Shown here one piece after another: positions 19,101 through 28,234 of a DNA stretch of 64,000 bases; position 1 is the first letter of the stretch, and each line of letters starts with the position of its first letter. This DNA is from an uncultured Oscillospiraceae bacterium. Lineage in GTDB: Bacteria; Bacillota; Clostridia; Oscillospirales; Acutalibacteraceae. The notes beneath the pieces were generated by a model that did no database searches, had not been told where the DNA came from, and saw only the letters and a program-made list of their open reading frames with translations. The position numbers were made by a program, and so were the translations under genes. The DNA lies in assembly GCA_900539165.1 (NCBI GenBank), contig UQAZ01000011.1, positions 1-64,000 on the forward strand. The letters run 5' to 3'.

Positions 19101-22100
19101 TGTACTTACAGCACTTCTTGATGCGGTAATCGGCAACTGGCTCAACGGCGCTCTTGACCTTGTAAACGACCTTATTACAACAGAAAACGATATTACAAAC
19201 AACATTCCGCTTGTAACCGGATTGCTCAACGCACTCGGCGGTTTCGGCGAAAAGAGCGTTCTTACAGATGTTCTCAACGGCTTCTTCGATTTGACAAGAA
19301 GCGACGACGCATCATTCACACTTAAAGAGAATGAAACAACAGGCTTTGTAGGCTTGTCAACAAAGAGCGCATTGTTCCTTATCAGCAACATCAGCTATAA
19401 GGACGGCGACACATACAAGGGACTCGTTCCTCTTATTCAAGGATTAATCGTAGGCGGAAGTGCAACAACAGGCACAACAGGTGCTTCGGCACAGGGCGCT
19501 TCGGCAAACACTTCAATTTCGCTCCAGTCAGCAGTGGCTTCTTCAAGAGCTGCTAAGGCTTCAAGCCAAACTGTTAAGGCTGCCGACGAACTTGTGGCTA
19601 AACTTGATGAGGTTCTTAATTCTCTCCTTGCAAATACCAGATTAAACGGATTTACTCTTGATTCTAACAGCGGCGTTCTTGCAGGTGCTCTTTCGGCAGT
19701 ATCAAGATACATCGGCAAGGAAAACGCAAACGAGCTTATCAAGCTCCTTGACGAATACCTCACGATTTACGAAACCGATTCTAAAAACGGAAAGGTTGAC
19801 AAGAAGGTATATTCAAACGATAACCTTACAAACATTGTTAAGAAAACTTATATGCTCCTTGAAAATATCGTAAATTATGCACTTTACGATATGAATAAGG
19901 CTCCTTTAGCTAACAAGGACGCAAACAGAGTTATCGCAGGTGCTATTACAGGTATTATTTCACCTGACTCGGTAGCAGTTCGTATGGACAGCTCCTACAA
20001 GGCAGCTGCTAAGGACCTCAAGGGCAAGGCTTCTTGGTCTGAAGTTAGCAATGTAAGCTTCGGTATTACAACCGGCAACAAGAATCAGTTCTATTCGGCA
20101 CTCGGTCAGTCAATGAGTGGTATCGCTGCAATCCTTTCTGCTGTACTTACTTATTCGTACACAGACGCAGACAAGAGTGGCAACTTCTACTCAGAACTCT
20201 TCTACCCTGTACTTTCTGCAGTCGCTGACAAGACAGGCGCAAGCGGAGTATTGACACCGTCTGAATTCAACGCACTTACTCCTGCACAGCAGCTTATCGA
20301 CGGTGTAGGCAAGCCGCTTGCAAACATCCTTGAGCAGTTCTATGACGCTCCGGCTTCATTCCTCCTCAATGTTGTTTCTGCTCTCGGCGATGTTCTCAAC
20401 GACGATGCGGTTGTAGGAATCATCAACGGTGCTATCGGTCCTGTAAACAACATTCTCAAGGGACTGTTCAACATCGTTTCGGATACACTCGGCGCTCCGT
20501 CGCTCGCTAAGTATCTTGAGAGTGTAATCAAAATCTATCCTGTAAAGGTAGATATGCCTAACAAGGACATCATCATTACACTTCTCGGCTCAATCGAGGT
20601 TGGCAAAGAAGGAAACAAGAAGACACTTGCTTCACTCCTTAACCTCAAGTCAGTAGACTGGAAGGCTCTCGCAGCTTCTAAGTCATCAGGCGAAACTCTT
20701 GTTCTCATCTACAACTACCTTGCTAAGACTGTTCTCAAGTCCGATGTAGTTATGAATGCAGTAAATGGTATCGCTCCTGAGCTTGGCGCACTTCTTTCTA
20801 AGCTTAATGCAGACCAGCTCTTCTCTGTACTTACAAATGTACTCAGCATTTCAAGTCCTACCGAAATTTACTGGACATTCAAGCAGTATGCAGGTAAGAT
20901 TACAAGCACATTCGTTTATCCAAAGAACATCAACTCGGCAGACGCACAGAAGGCTGTTAAGAGCTTAGACGAACTCGTAAACAATGTCTTCCCTCTTCTC
21001 AAGTCACTCGGCGTTGCAAACATTGAGTCACTCGGTTCTCTCGTAAACGACAAGCTTTATACAAACGAACTCCTTACTTCTATGGCAACAGGCATCTACG
21101 GTGCTATTGAAAAGCTTGGTAAGGAAAACGGTATTGAAAACATCACAGGCGCACTCTTCTCAACAAGCGTTATAGCTGACCTCCTTATGGACAGCTCATA
21201 CGGTGAGACATTCTCCTCAGCAGCAAGCACAATCAAGAACGCAGGCAGCTGGAGCAATGTAAAGAATGTAAATTGGGGCTTCAAGAACGGCTCAAGCAAT
21301 GCTCAAAAGGGCTTCATCAACGGCTTGGCAGCAGTTCTTCGTCCGCTTAACGACCTTCTCACAGTATTCCTTGCAGACGGCAAGGCACTCGGTGACAACA
21401 TCAACCTTGATGAAATCATCAGCGAATTAAACTTTAACACATCATTCGACATCGCAGGCGATTCAGACGCAGGCTGCACCGTATATCTCAAGATAGCAAA
21501 CGGCGTTCTCACTGCTACAATCGACAGCAAGATGAGCAATGATGATTCCGACCTTACAGTTGACCTTAACGAAATCGTTAAGAATTGGAAGCTCGGCACA
21601 TTCGGCACTAACGGATACGAAAGTGCAATCGTTCCTCTTCTTGAGGCATTTATGTGCAAGGGCGTTAAGACTTACTCAGAATACATCGCAGATTATAAGA
21701 AGGCTAAGGACAATCTCCTTATCGACATTCTTACTCCTCTCTTTGGATTCGTAAACGAGGCTGTTGCTGCTCCGGCAAGCACACTTACAGCAGTTCTTCC
21801 AAATCTTGCTTACTTCATCGACGGTAACGGAATTGCTCAGGTTCTCAACAACCTCCTCGCTCCTATTACCTCACAGAAGGGTCTCGTAGGCGCACTTGCA
21901 AAGTCAGGCATTAACATTGACAGCCTCATTACCTCAATCGTAGGTAAGCCACTCGGCACAGTAATTACCGACGCAATCGGCATCAATGCAAACCTTACAC
22001 TCAACATTGCAGACATTAACTCCTGCAATATTCAGGACATCGTTCTTCCACTCGTAAGAAAGCTTCTTGCAGACAACGGCTTGAACCTCAAGATTCCTGA

Positions 22101-23775
22101 CTTCTCATTCGCTGCTCTTGCTTCTCTCGGCACTATTACAACAGTAAACAGCGCCGCTAAGAACGACGAGGGCAAATACGAAACAAGACGAGTTGTTGCT
22201 GACCAGGGCAAGGTACTCGTTGCAGTTCTCAGATATGTAGCAGATGTTCTTATCAAGAACGCTACTGCAATCAACAACCTTCTCGGTAACATCGACGCTA
22301 TCAAGAAGAACAAGACACTCAAGGACATCCTTGCTTGTGTATTTAATTCAATCAAGGCTGCTACTCCTGACGACATCGTAAGAGCATTGTTCTACTTCCT
22401 TGCTCAGACAGGTACACTCGGAGTTGCAGAGGACGCATTCTTCGATTACAGTGCATTTAAGACAATCACAACAGAATTCAGCTTCGGCAATATGGACGAG
22501 GACTTTTGTAGAAAGCTTGCTCCGATGCTTGACGGTCTTATCGGCGGTCTTACAGCTGAAAAGGGCGGACTCAACGGCTTAATCGGCGGTATGCTTTACA
22601 AGGACGAAATCGTTTCTGCTCTTGCAACCGGTCTTTACGGTGCAATCGAGGGCGTAAAGGTTGGACAGATTGGTTCACTCACAAGCCTTCTTGCTAAGAC
22701 AGGCATTGACTTTAGCACAGCTAATGTTGCAGCACTTCTTACTGACAAGGCTTACGGCAAGCAATATGCCGCTGCTGCTAACGCAATCAAGAGCGCAGGC
22801 AGCTGGAAGAATGTAAACAAGGCAAGCCTCAGCTGGGGCGTAACAGACAGAGAGTCATTCCTCAATGCTCTTGCTGCTGCACTTCGTCCTCTCTACGGCG
22901 TACTTGATGTTCTTCTTAACAACTCAAGACTTAACCTCTTCAATGTAGTAAGCGTTCCGGGATCTGACGGATATACCTCATTCATCGTACCTGTTCTTGA
23001 AGCATTCGGTTGCTACAACATCAAGACTCAGTACGATTACAGAATGGATATTTCTAAGCAGTACGACGCAATACTTCTTGACATTCTTAATCCGATTATG
23101 GATAAGGTAGAGGACCTTCTCAACGCTCCTGTTGAGATGCTCGCAGACATCCTTCCAAACCTTTCATTGTTCTTTGCAAATAACGGTTTGCTTCAGGTTC
23201 TCGACAATCTCCTCACACCTGTATCTGCACTTCTTGATGCAATTAAGCCTATCATTGATATTAACGCACTTCTCAAGGTGCTTGGCGTAAACATTAATTC
23301 AATTCTCGCTAAGGTTGGCGTAAAGACAAATGTAACAGTTAATGTTTATGACCTCAAGGCTACACTTCTTCCTCTTATCGGTGCTGAAAATGTAGTATCG
23401 CTTCTCAACGGTATCCTCAGCACAGTTAAGATTGGCGGTTCAACACTTGGCATTGAGCTTCCGGCTATTGATTGGCTCCAGCTTGCAAGCCACGGTGAAA
23501 TCGAAAAGATTCCGTCACAGGTTGCAACAATCGGTGAAAGAATCGTAGTTAAGGCTGACCAGGATGAGACATTAATTGCTGTTCTCAGATTTATAATCAA
23601 CACAGTAAACTACAAGAATAACTACAACGCAATCGTTGGTCTTGTAGGCGGTCTCCTCGGTGGTGCAGGCGATTCAGTATCAGGTATGGTCGGTCAGGTA
23701 CTTGGTATGCTTCAGGGCGATGCTGATACAGTTATCGAAAACCTCGTTGAGCTTCTTCAATCTCTTGCAGGCTAA
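16198..23775 (+). CDS. giant secreted protein (2525 residues) with degenerate internal repeats
   Basis: The ATG at 16198 is 7 nt after AAAGGAGA; the in-frame ATG at 16192 is too close. A signal peptide (MKRTSKKLLSFILAAVMVV, through TAFAAD) is clear. The mature protein is almost wholly helical, rich in Leu/Asn/Ala/Lys, with long degenerate repeats in the C-terminal half. A module with a GSW/ASW-N-V...W/FG motif recurs near residues 1275, 1682 and 2200, followed by LRPL..., then D-ILxP...APxxxLxxxLPNL near 1831-1860 and 2288-2320. No dockerin, sortase signal or catalytic motif is seen. A surface or filament-like structural role is possible but not shown. It diverges from the 2019-residue gene and ends in a strong terminator. 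Confidence 0.7.
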   Translation: MKRTSKKLLSFILAAVMVVSSCSVGFTAFAADNSSESTGYWNNNTDAVGAYGAIKDLIDQLVPTILGIEVEGEEGKKQTIGALLGLTNEEIKSANLQKVIAKASPKLLTLLGKSTVDDESKKKFLVNHSDKTKISTWNDKYLKYFSYLDGTGKQDLTFYDLYKFCENNKNSSDEGLAKYCNDTLVQLDTLLGICVSAENAHDSALNAQTAAYQALLNAEGGPEWERTYPVSDAIKEGQSPEQIGKIKVSVGEDYAGNPYYYEDEEKGTCIKDLKDKNLIDGKDSANAFFESLGDSTKVANPAEALCSFFSTFTSLIYNNYDLGEDGRSVSFGNALIYLMQAEKGGKPITTKMLDGSVENITLANYNTVLGSRLAAYAPDDADRDKKKSYYFSKMIYDCLFDAAGEVDYSIDGDMYIWGHYASTSFEAINVANLAIASEYGSVEAAQKAVDDMKFKDDDLAELSAQAVDGRFEILYAYINSENCKLNDKKKAYLNWLYNSDINHNEFSLFNNALSEGVTSAWNYKPLNSSTLQAMTAARNGGTIGSLIKTYNDTCSGFLTTSVINSNRPILNANYASNAIFDYTEINKYENVIKPSIKGIEYKYSNYPVPDQYIVDVVNTKIDDLLAQFLLEDKSNQAAIGNLVAPIINDLLESKITLYTKDGKGVLNNLWKQLYEKPVETIFNLIPVITVVVDEVVLPIVLSSKKDAKYSALDFLPKNLGWFLYDNNKIINSNDNLKVGMTGFSFDLNTILPAVLTLLDKNGGYDKAHELVPTYGEWASDNKITLKEDAETQKPVASDFNPSVLMLTGVYAADKWLTKLNLSQVLDDIDKNAAADKKLDPNLKAGIKELVFGIIPLALEATNETIEKTKDIYRYTKEGKVDPDKRIIQRGLNNISVSLPYLFDSLGKKILTKANASSDWTAVYEGKNGKDGKLGTVKKTFNSTDKVEQVVNNGVQTLKSYAENPNPAGVLTALLDAVIGNWLNGALDLVNDLITTENDITNNIPLVTGLLNALGGFGEKSVLTDVLNGFFDLTRSDDASFTLKENETTGFVGLSTKSALFLISNISYKDGDTYKGLVPLIQGLIVGGSATTGTTGASAQGASANTSISLQSAVASSRAAKASSQTVKAADELVAKLDEVLNSLLANTRLNGFTLDSNSGVLAGALSAVSRYIGKENANELIKLLDEYLTIYETDSKNGKVDKKVYSNDNLTNIVKKTYMLLENIVNYALYDMNKAPLANKDANRVIAGAITGIISPDSVAVRMDSSYKAAAKDLKGKASWSEVSNVSFGITTGNKNQFYSALGQSMSGIAAILSAVLTYSYTDADKSGNFYSELFYPVLSAVADKTGASGVLTPSEFNALTPAQQLIDGVGKPLANILEQFYDAPASFLLNVVSALGDVLNDDAVVGIINGAIGPVNNILKGLFNIVSDTLGAPSLAKYLESVIKIYPVKVDMPNKDIIITLLGSIEVGKEGNKKTLASLLNLKSVDWKALAASKSSGETLVLIYNYLAKTVLKSDVVMNAVNGIAPELGALLSKLNADQLFSVLTNVLSISSPTEIYWTFKQYAGKITSTFVYPKNINSADAQKAVKSLDELVNNVFPLLKSLGVANIESLGSLVNDKLYTNELLTSMATGIYGAIEKLGKENGIENITGALFSTSVIADLLMDSSYGETFSSAASTIKNAGSWSNVKNVNWGFKNGSSNAQKGFINGLAAVLRPLNDLLTVFLADGKALGDNINLDEIISELNFNTSFDIAGDSDAGCTVYLKIANGVLTATIDSKMSNDDSDLTVDLNEIVKNWKLGTFGTNGYESAIVPLLEAFMCKGVKTYSEYIADYKKAKDNLLIDILTPLFGFVNEAVAAPASTLTAVLPNLAYFIDGNGIAQVLNNLLAPITSQKGLVGALAKSGINIDSLITSIVGKPLGTVITDAIGINANLTLNIADINSCNIQDIVLPLVRKLLADNGLNLKIPDFSFAALASLGTITTVNSAAKNDEGKYETRRVVADQGKVLVAVLRYVADVLIKNATAINNLLGNIDAIKKNKTLKDILACVFNSIKAATPDDIVRALFYFLAQTGTLGVAEDAFFDYSAFKTITTEFSFGNMDEDFCRKLAPMLDGLIGGLTAEKGGLNGLIGGMLYKDEIVSALATGLYGAIEGVKVGQIGSLTSLLAKTGIDFSTANVAALLTDKAYGKQYAAAANAIKSAGSWKNVNKASLSWGVTDRESFLNALAAALRPLYGVLDVLLNNSRLNLFNVVSVPGSDGYTSFIVPVLEAFGCYNIKTQYDYRMDISKQYDAILLDILNPIMDKVEDLLNAPVEMLADILPNLSLFFANNGLLQVLDNLLTPVSALLDAIKPIIDINALLKVLGVNINSILAKVGVKTNVTVNVYDLKATLLPLIGAENVVSLLNGILSTVKIGGSTLGIELPAIDWLQLASHGEIEKIPSQVATIGERIVVKADQDETLIAVLRFIINTVNYKNNYNAIVGLVGGLLGGAGDSVSGMVGQVLGMLQGDADTVIENLVELLQSLAG

Positions 23776-23806
23776 TAGCTAAACAGCAAAGCTAAATAAC
23801 AAAACG

Positions 23807-23837
23807 AAAGCCTCTCGGGTCTCCCGGGAGGCTTTTA
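23807..23837 (+). terminator. Rho-independent terminator
   Basis: A 12-bp stem AAGCCTCTCGGG/CCCGGGAGGCTT (one G-U pair) with loop TCT, followed by TTTTA, just after the giant gene. Confidence 0.85.
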
Positions 23838-23947
23838 GTGTGTCAACACAGCACCTAAAGTACAATGGTACGGATTAAATATTTTTCATATCGGCTTTGA
23901 AAACGGGTAAAATGCTTATTATATATAATAAAATATATTATTTCCTA

Positions 23948-23976
23948 TTGTATAATAAGCGAATTTTTTGTATAAT
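23948..23976 (+). promoter_or_regulatory. promoter for the Nudix fusion gene
   Basis: TTGTAT (23948-23953), 17-nt spacer, TATAAT (23971-23976). A start of transcription near 23983 excludes the longer reading frame that opens at 23897. Confidence 0.6.
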
Positions 23977-24013
23977 AAAGCTATCTATATACTTTATACT
24001 CGGTGGTGAAAAA

Positions 24014-24730
24014 ATGCTCGGAAAATATGTAAGAGTCCGTATAGTTCATCCTATCGGCTCAACAGACGAAGCGGGCTACACCTATACGCTAAATTTCGGC
24101 GAAGTATATAACGAGGAGAACAAGGTTGCCTTTGTTATGGGCATACATCATCCTGTTAAGAATTTCGACGGCAGAGTTATCGCCGTGCTGAGTGACAGGA
24201 AAAACAATCGCTATATATGGATAGTCGCACCGAAAAGCACCCGCTTCATAATCAATGACATCAAAGAATACATCAATGTTGAAAAGGATTTTCCAACATA
24301 CAAGCTTGATTGTCTCTACGAAAACAGCTGCGGCGCTGTTGTGTTCAGAGACATAAAGGGCGAGGTACGATACCTGCTTATAAAAAACAAGCGTTCGGCG
24401 CATTGGGGTTTCCCTAAGGGACACATTGAGCCGGGAGAAACAAAAGAGGAAACAGCATACCGTGAGGTTTTGGAGGAGACGGGACTGCATATCAATATCA
24501 TACCCGGCTTCAGCTGTGTTTCTCGATACAAGATAAGAGAAAAGGTGGACAAGATGGTCACTATCTTTACAGGTACTACCACAGACACCTCAACCGTTAT
24601 CCAAAAGGAAGAAATCGAGGATTACATTTGGCTCACCTTTGACAAGGCGATGAATTTGTTGAAGTTTGAAAACGACAAAAACATTCTCGAAAGCGCATAT
24701 ACATTCTTGGACAGCAATAATATAATATAA
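24014..24730 (+). CDS. Nudix hydrolase with N-terminal pyrophosphatase-like domain
   Basis: 238 residues from the ATG at 24014 (GGTGGTGAA just upstream). Residues 1-100 resemble short clostridial pyrophosphatase-like proteins (MLGKYVRVRIVHPIGS, NFDGRVIAVL, WIVAPKS). Residues about 105-230 are a Nudix domain with a complete box at 136-158 (G-x5-E-x7-REVLEETGL, with GHIEPGE at its start). The FPKGHIEPGE context suits diadenosine-tetraphosphate or other nucleoside-diphosphate-X hydrolases. The N-terminal similarity is read by eye and less certain. It may start a four-gene run with the exporter-like gene 52 nt downstream. The substrate is unknown. Confidence 0.75.
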   Translation: MLGKYVRVRIVHPIGSTDEAGYTYTLNFGEVYNEENKVAFVMGIHHPVKNFDGRVIAVLSDRKNNRYIWIVAPKSTRFIINDIKEYINVEKDFPTYKLDCLYENSCGAVVFRDIKGEVRYLLIKNKRSAHWGFPKGHIEPGETKEETAYREVLEETGLHINIIPGFSCVSRYKIREKVDKMVTIFTGTTTDTSTVIQKEEIEDYIWLTFDKAMNLLKFENDKNILESAYTFLDSNNII

Positions 24731-24782
24731 TGTTATATAATATAACATACTATAATAGTAAATACCTTATAGGAGTAGATTT

Positions 24783-25286
24783 ATGGAAGAAGTTTGCAGA
24801 ACCCTACAAGAATTTTTAACTGCCCACGGAATACCCGATTGGTTGATAGTTTTCATCATTTCCGTTTTGCCGATACTCGAATGCAGACTTGGAATGTTTA
24901 CGGCTATCAGCCTGCTTAAAATGAATCCGTTTGTGGGATTTATAATCAGCTTTTTGGGAAACATTTTACCAATACCGTTCATACTGCTTTTAATTAACAA
25001 AATATTTGAATGGCTGAAAAAAGTTCCCGGTATAAAAAAGCCGATAATCTGGCTGGAAGAAAAAACGCTCAAAAAACGAGACAAAATAGATAAATACGGC
25101 ATTTGGGGATTACTGCTGTTTGTTGCGGTACCGTTACCCGGAACAGGTGCGTGGACAGGCTCACTGCTTGCTTCCCTGCTCAATCTCGACAGAAAAAAGA
25201 GCTTTGGTGTAATATCAATCGGTGTTTTCATCGCAGGTCTTATCATTTCTGTTGCGTCGGCCGTATTTAATGTGGCAATGTACTGA
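24783..25286 (+). CDS. small multidrug-export family membrane protein (COG2426-like)
   Basis: 167 residues with three to four membrane segments. The family hallmark LPILECRLGMFTAI in the first helix and VAVPLPGTGAWTGSLLA near residue 115 are present, as in the 'small multi-drug export' family, whose transport activity is poorly established. AGGAG lies 7 nt before the ATG. The stop overlaps the next start (TGATG), implying translational coupling with the nucleotidyltransferase. Confidence 0.8.
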   Translation: MEEVCRTLQEFLTAHGIPDWLIVFIISVLPILECRLGMFTAISLLKMNPFVGFIISFLGNILPIPFILLLINKIFEWLKKVPGIKKPIIWLEEKTLKKRDKIDKYGIWGLLLFVAVPLPGTGAWTGSLLASLLNLDRKKSFGVISIGVFIAGLIISVASAVFNVAMY

Positions 25287-26455
25287 TGAACAGAGAACAG
25301 AAGCTTATGCTTTCTTGCCTGAGGGCATATTTTAATCAAGAAAAAACCGATGCAATCGACGAATTTAACGCCGAGGCACTCTACAAGGTCGCACGAGCGC
25401 ACAACCTTTCGGGAATTGTGTTCAGCGTACTGAAGGACAATCCGACGCTGAGAGCCTGCGAAAAAGCTTACAAGGCATTTGAGGACGACTTTTATGACAA
25501 CATTGTACGCTATGATGCCCAAAGAGCCGTTGCCGACGAAATAGACGGCATACTGTGCAAAAACGGGATAAGGCACATATTTTTCAAGGGCTGTGAAATA
25601 AGAGAATACTACCCCGTGCATGAGCTGAGGGTAATGGGCGACATAGATATTCTTATAGAGAAAGACAAAAGACAGCAGGTGCTGAAGTTCCTGACGGATG
25701 CAGGCTTTTTTGCAAAGAATATCAACGGCCCCGTGTACGATTACATAAAGGGCGATGTCCTTGTTGAAATGCACAGCAGACTTGTCAACGGCAAGGTCGG
25801 CAGTAAAAACGCTCAGGAATATTTTTCCGACGCTATAAATCACGCCGAATTTAACGGCTGTGTAGGTCATTTTGAACCGGTTTATTACACCGCCTACCTT
25901 ATAACTCATATTGCCCACCATTTTTGGTTTTACGGTGCAGGAGTTAAAATGATTTTGGACTTAGCGGTTGTAATCAGGCACTTTAATGTTGACAGCGACA
26001 GAGTGCTTGACACGCTCGAAAAAACAGGACTTGACGAATTTGCAAAAACAATATTCACCGTATGCTTTAATTGGTTCGGTGCGGGAAAAAGCTATGACAG
26101 CGACACCAAAAAGACCGAGGAGTTTTTGCTCGACAACGGTGCGTTCGGAAACATCAACCGAGACCCGTCGGTTATAGTTCGCAGAAAAGCACTCGAGGAG
26201 GGCAAGAAAAACGCATTCTCGGCAAAGCTGTCGCTTGCATTTCCGCCATACAGCAAGATGAAGGAACTGCCATACATAAAATTTATGGAGGGGCGTCCGT
26301 ATCTTTTGCCGATTGGGTGGATATACAGGATAATATATAATTTCAAAAACAGGAAAGATTTTACAAAAAATGCAACCGAGACGCTTTCAGACAAGAAAAC
26401 ACTCGAATGTGCAATGGATGAAATAAATTATTTTGAGGAGATTGGACTGATATGA
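25286..26455 (+). CDS. NTP_transf_5-type nucleotidyltransferase family protein
   Basis: 389 residues. The motif VMGDIDILIEK near residue 117 supplies the two-aspartate metal site of nucleotidyltransferases, and the preceding FKGCEIREYYP and following DAGFFAKN fit the family often found near polysaccharide or sporulation genes. A HIAHHFWFYGAG segment near residue 210 is also typical. The acceptor is unknown. It overlaps the exporter gene upstream by one base (TGATG) and the GH27 gene downstream by four (ATGA). Confidence 0.75.
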   Translation: MNREQKLMLSCLRAYFNQEKTDAIDEFNAEALYKVARAHNLSGIVFSVLKDNPTLRACEKAYKAFEDDFYDNIVRYDAQRAVADEIDGILCKNGIRHIFFKGCEIREYYPVHELRVMGDIDILIEKDKRQQVLKFLTDAGFFAKNINGPVYDYIKGDVLVEMHSRLVNGKVGSKNAQEYFSDAINHAEFNGCVGHFEPVYYTAYLITHIAHHFWFYGAGVKMILDLAVVIRHFNVDSDRVLDTLEKTGLDEFAKTIFTVCFNWFGAGKSYDSDTKKTEEFLLDNGAFGNINRDPSVIVRRKALEEGKKNAFSAKLSLAFPPYSKMKELPYIKFMEGRPYLLPIGWIYRIIYNFKNRKDFTKNATETLSDKKTLECAMDEINYFEEIGLI

Positions 26456-28167
26456 TTTTTCTCATTTTACTCATTACGATACTTGCTGTCGCATTGATAC
26501 TTTTTATCACTTGGTTTTTATCTACCAAGGCAGACGGAAACTGTCCGCTTTGTGCAATCAAGGCTTTACTGCCTACAAAGCTTACAATCGACCCAACGAA
26601 TGACGAGGACTTTCACGGTGGCGAAAAGCTTCCGATTATGGGCTGGTCAAGCTGGAACACATTTAGAAATCACATTGACGAGGATTTGATTTACCAAACC
26701 GCAAAGGCTATGAGCGAGACAGGTCTTGCAGACGCAGGATACAAGTACATCAATCTTGACGACTGCTGGCAAAGCTCGATGAGAGACGAAAACGGAATGC
26801 TCAGAGGCGATATGGAGAGCTTCCCAAGCGGTATCAAAGCTCTCTGCAATAATGTAAACTCACTCGGCTTGAAGCTCGGAATTTACTCCTCAAACGGAAC
26901 TCTCACCTGTGAGGATTTGCCTGCCTCACTCGGAAACGAGGAGCTTGACGCAAAGACTTTTGCTTCGTGGGGTATTGAATTTTTCAAGTACGATTACTGT
27001 CACAACAGCAAAATCAGCGGAAAAACTCCGATTATAGAATACATTTCTATCAGCAGCAAGGGTGAGAGAGAGTCAATCAGACTTACCCCGGACAAGGCTA
27101 AGTACACAGGCAGAGCAAAAGCTGTAAAGGTAAAGGATTTGCCTACCAAAAAGGGTATCGCATTCCTCAACCACGGCGCAGGCAAGGCTTCGTTTGTTGT
27201 AAGTCTTGAGCAAGACGGCGAATATGTGTTCACTATCCACTTTAAGAAAATGGCTACAAAGGCTAAGCCTTATATGCAGGTTGATGTAAACGGTGAAATC
27301 CACGAGGTATTCTTCCCGCCGTCAGTTGCATTTACACCTGACGCAAGAGTTCAGCTCACAGCTAAGCTCAAGGCAGGAGAGAACAACATCACGCTCCAAA
27401 ACCCTGTTGTTACCCGTGCCGACTCGGCATATATCCAATACAGACGAATGGGCAAGGCATTACAGGACGCTACCGCTTCTTGGGCTATGTTTGAAAACAT
27501 AGAAGAAAAGCCTATCACCTACTCAATATGTGAATGGGGTACAAACCTACCGTGGAAATGGGGCGCAAAGGCAGGAAATATGTGGCGTACAACCCACGAT
27601 ATTTTTGCTAAATGGGTAAGCGTTTGGACTATATACAGAAGAACAATCGGACTTTACAAATATGCTTCCCCGGGACATGTAAACGACCCGGATATGCTCG
27701 AGGTAGGAAACGGCAAGCTTACGGTTGAGGAAAACAAGTCTCACTTCACTCTCTGGTGTATGATGGCTGCTCCGCTTGTACTCGGCAACGACATTCGCAC
27801 CCTCTTAAACGAAGGCAAAAAAGAACAGGTCGTTTTAAGTATTCTTAAAAACAAGGAGCTTATTGCGATTGACCAGGACGCTCTCGTTAAGCCTGCCAAG
27901 AGAATCGGCAGACAGGGATTAATCGACATCATTGCAAGACCGCTTGCAAACGGTGATGTTGCAATCTGCTTCTTTAATCAGAGCAGAACAAAAAAGAACT
28001 TTGAGTACGAATTAAACAACCTCAAAGAAGAATCGTACCTCAATATGAGCCGTACAAACAGCGCTAAAATTCACGACCTTTGGACGGGCGAGGTGTTCAA
28101 CAAGGATAGCATTAAGGCTACCGTACAGCCTCACGGAGTAAAGGTTTACAGAATTTCGCTCGACTGA
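26452..28167 (+). CDS. membrane-anchored GH27-type alpha-galactosidase-like enzyme with inserted beta domain
   Basis: 571 residues. The first 22 residues are a membrane anchor. The barrel begins MGWSSWNTF (near 64), then NLDDCW, and KYDYC with Asp181 as expected nucleophile. WRTTHDI gives Asp383 as expected acid/base, preceded by SICEWGTNLPWKWG. Between these, residues about 185-345 form an extra carbohydrate-binding-module-like beta-sandwich (GEYVFTIHFKK, AGENNITLQNP). The last 90 residues are the usual C-terminal beta domain. Anchoring suggests action at the outer face of the membrane on alpha-galactosides. It is coupled (ATGA) to the nucleotidyltransferase and ends at a strong terminator. 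GH27 also includes N-acetylgalactosaminidases and isomaltodextranases, so the substrate is tentative. Confidence 0.8.
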   Translation: MIFLILLITILAVALILFITWFLSTKADGNCPLCAIKALLPTKLTIDPTNDEDFHGGEKLPIMGWSSWNTFRNHIDEDLIYQTAKAMSETGLADAGYKYINLDDCWQSSMRDENGMLRGDMESFPSGIKALCNNVNSLGLKLGIYSSNGTLTCEDLPASLGNEELDAKTFASWGIEFFKYDYCHNSKISGKTPIIEYISISSKGERESIRLTPDKAKYTGRAKAVKVKDLPTKKGIAFLNHGAGKASFVVSLEQDGEYVFTIHFKKMATKAKPYMQVDVNGEIHEVFFPPSVAFTPDARVQLTAKLKAGENNITLQNPVVTRADSAYIQYRRMGKALQDATASWAMFENIEEKPITYSICEWGTNLPWKWGAKAGNMWRTTHDIFAKWVSVWTIYRRTIGLYKYASPGHVNDPDMLEVGNGKLTVEENKSHFTLWCMMAAPLVLGNDIRTLLNEGKKEQVVLSILKNKELIAIDQDALVKPAKRIGRQGLIDIIARPLANGDVAICFFNQSRTKKNFEYELNNLKEESYLNMSRTNSAKIHDLWTGEVFNKDSIKATVQPHGVKVYRISLD

Positions 28168-28187
28168 AATTAATCATAAAGCATAGC

Positions 28188-28230
28188 AAAAAGCACTCAC
28201 TTGACTTCATTGTCAAACGAGTGCTTTTAA
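28188..28230. terminator. bidirectional terminator
   Basis: AAAAGCACTC...GAGTGCTTTT stem extended by an inner TTGAC/GTCAA pair, with A- and T-runs outside. Shared by the GH27 gene and the converging PHP gene. Confidence 0.85.
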
Positions 28231-28234
28231 TTAT

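Noticed and set aside
24767..25921. 384-residue reading frame on the minus strand
   Set aside because: It overlaps two genes with recognisable families (COG2426-like and nucleotidyltransferase) on the other strand and has no family features of its own.
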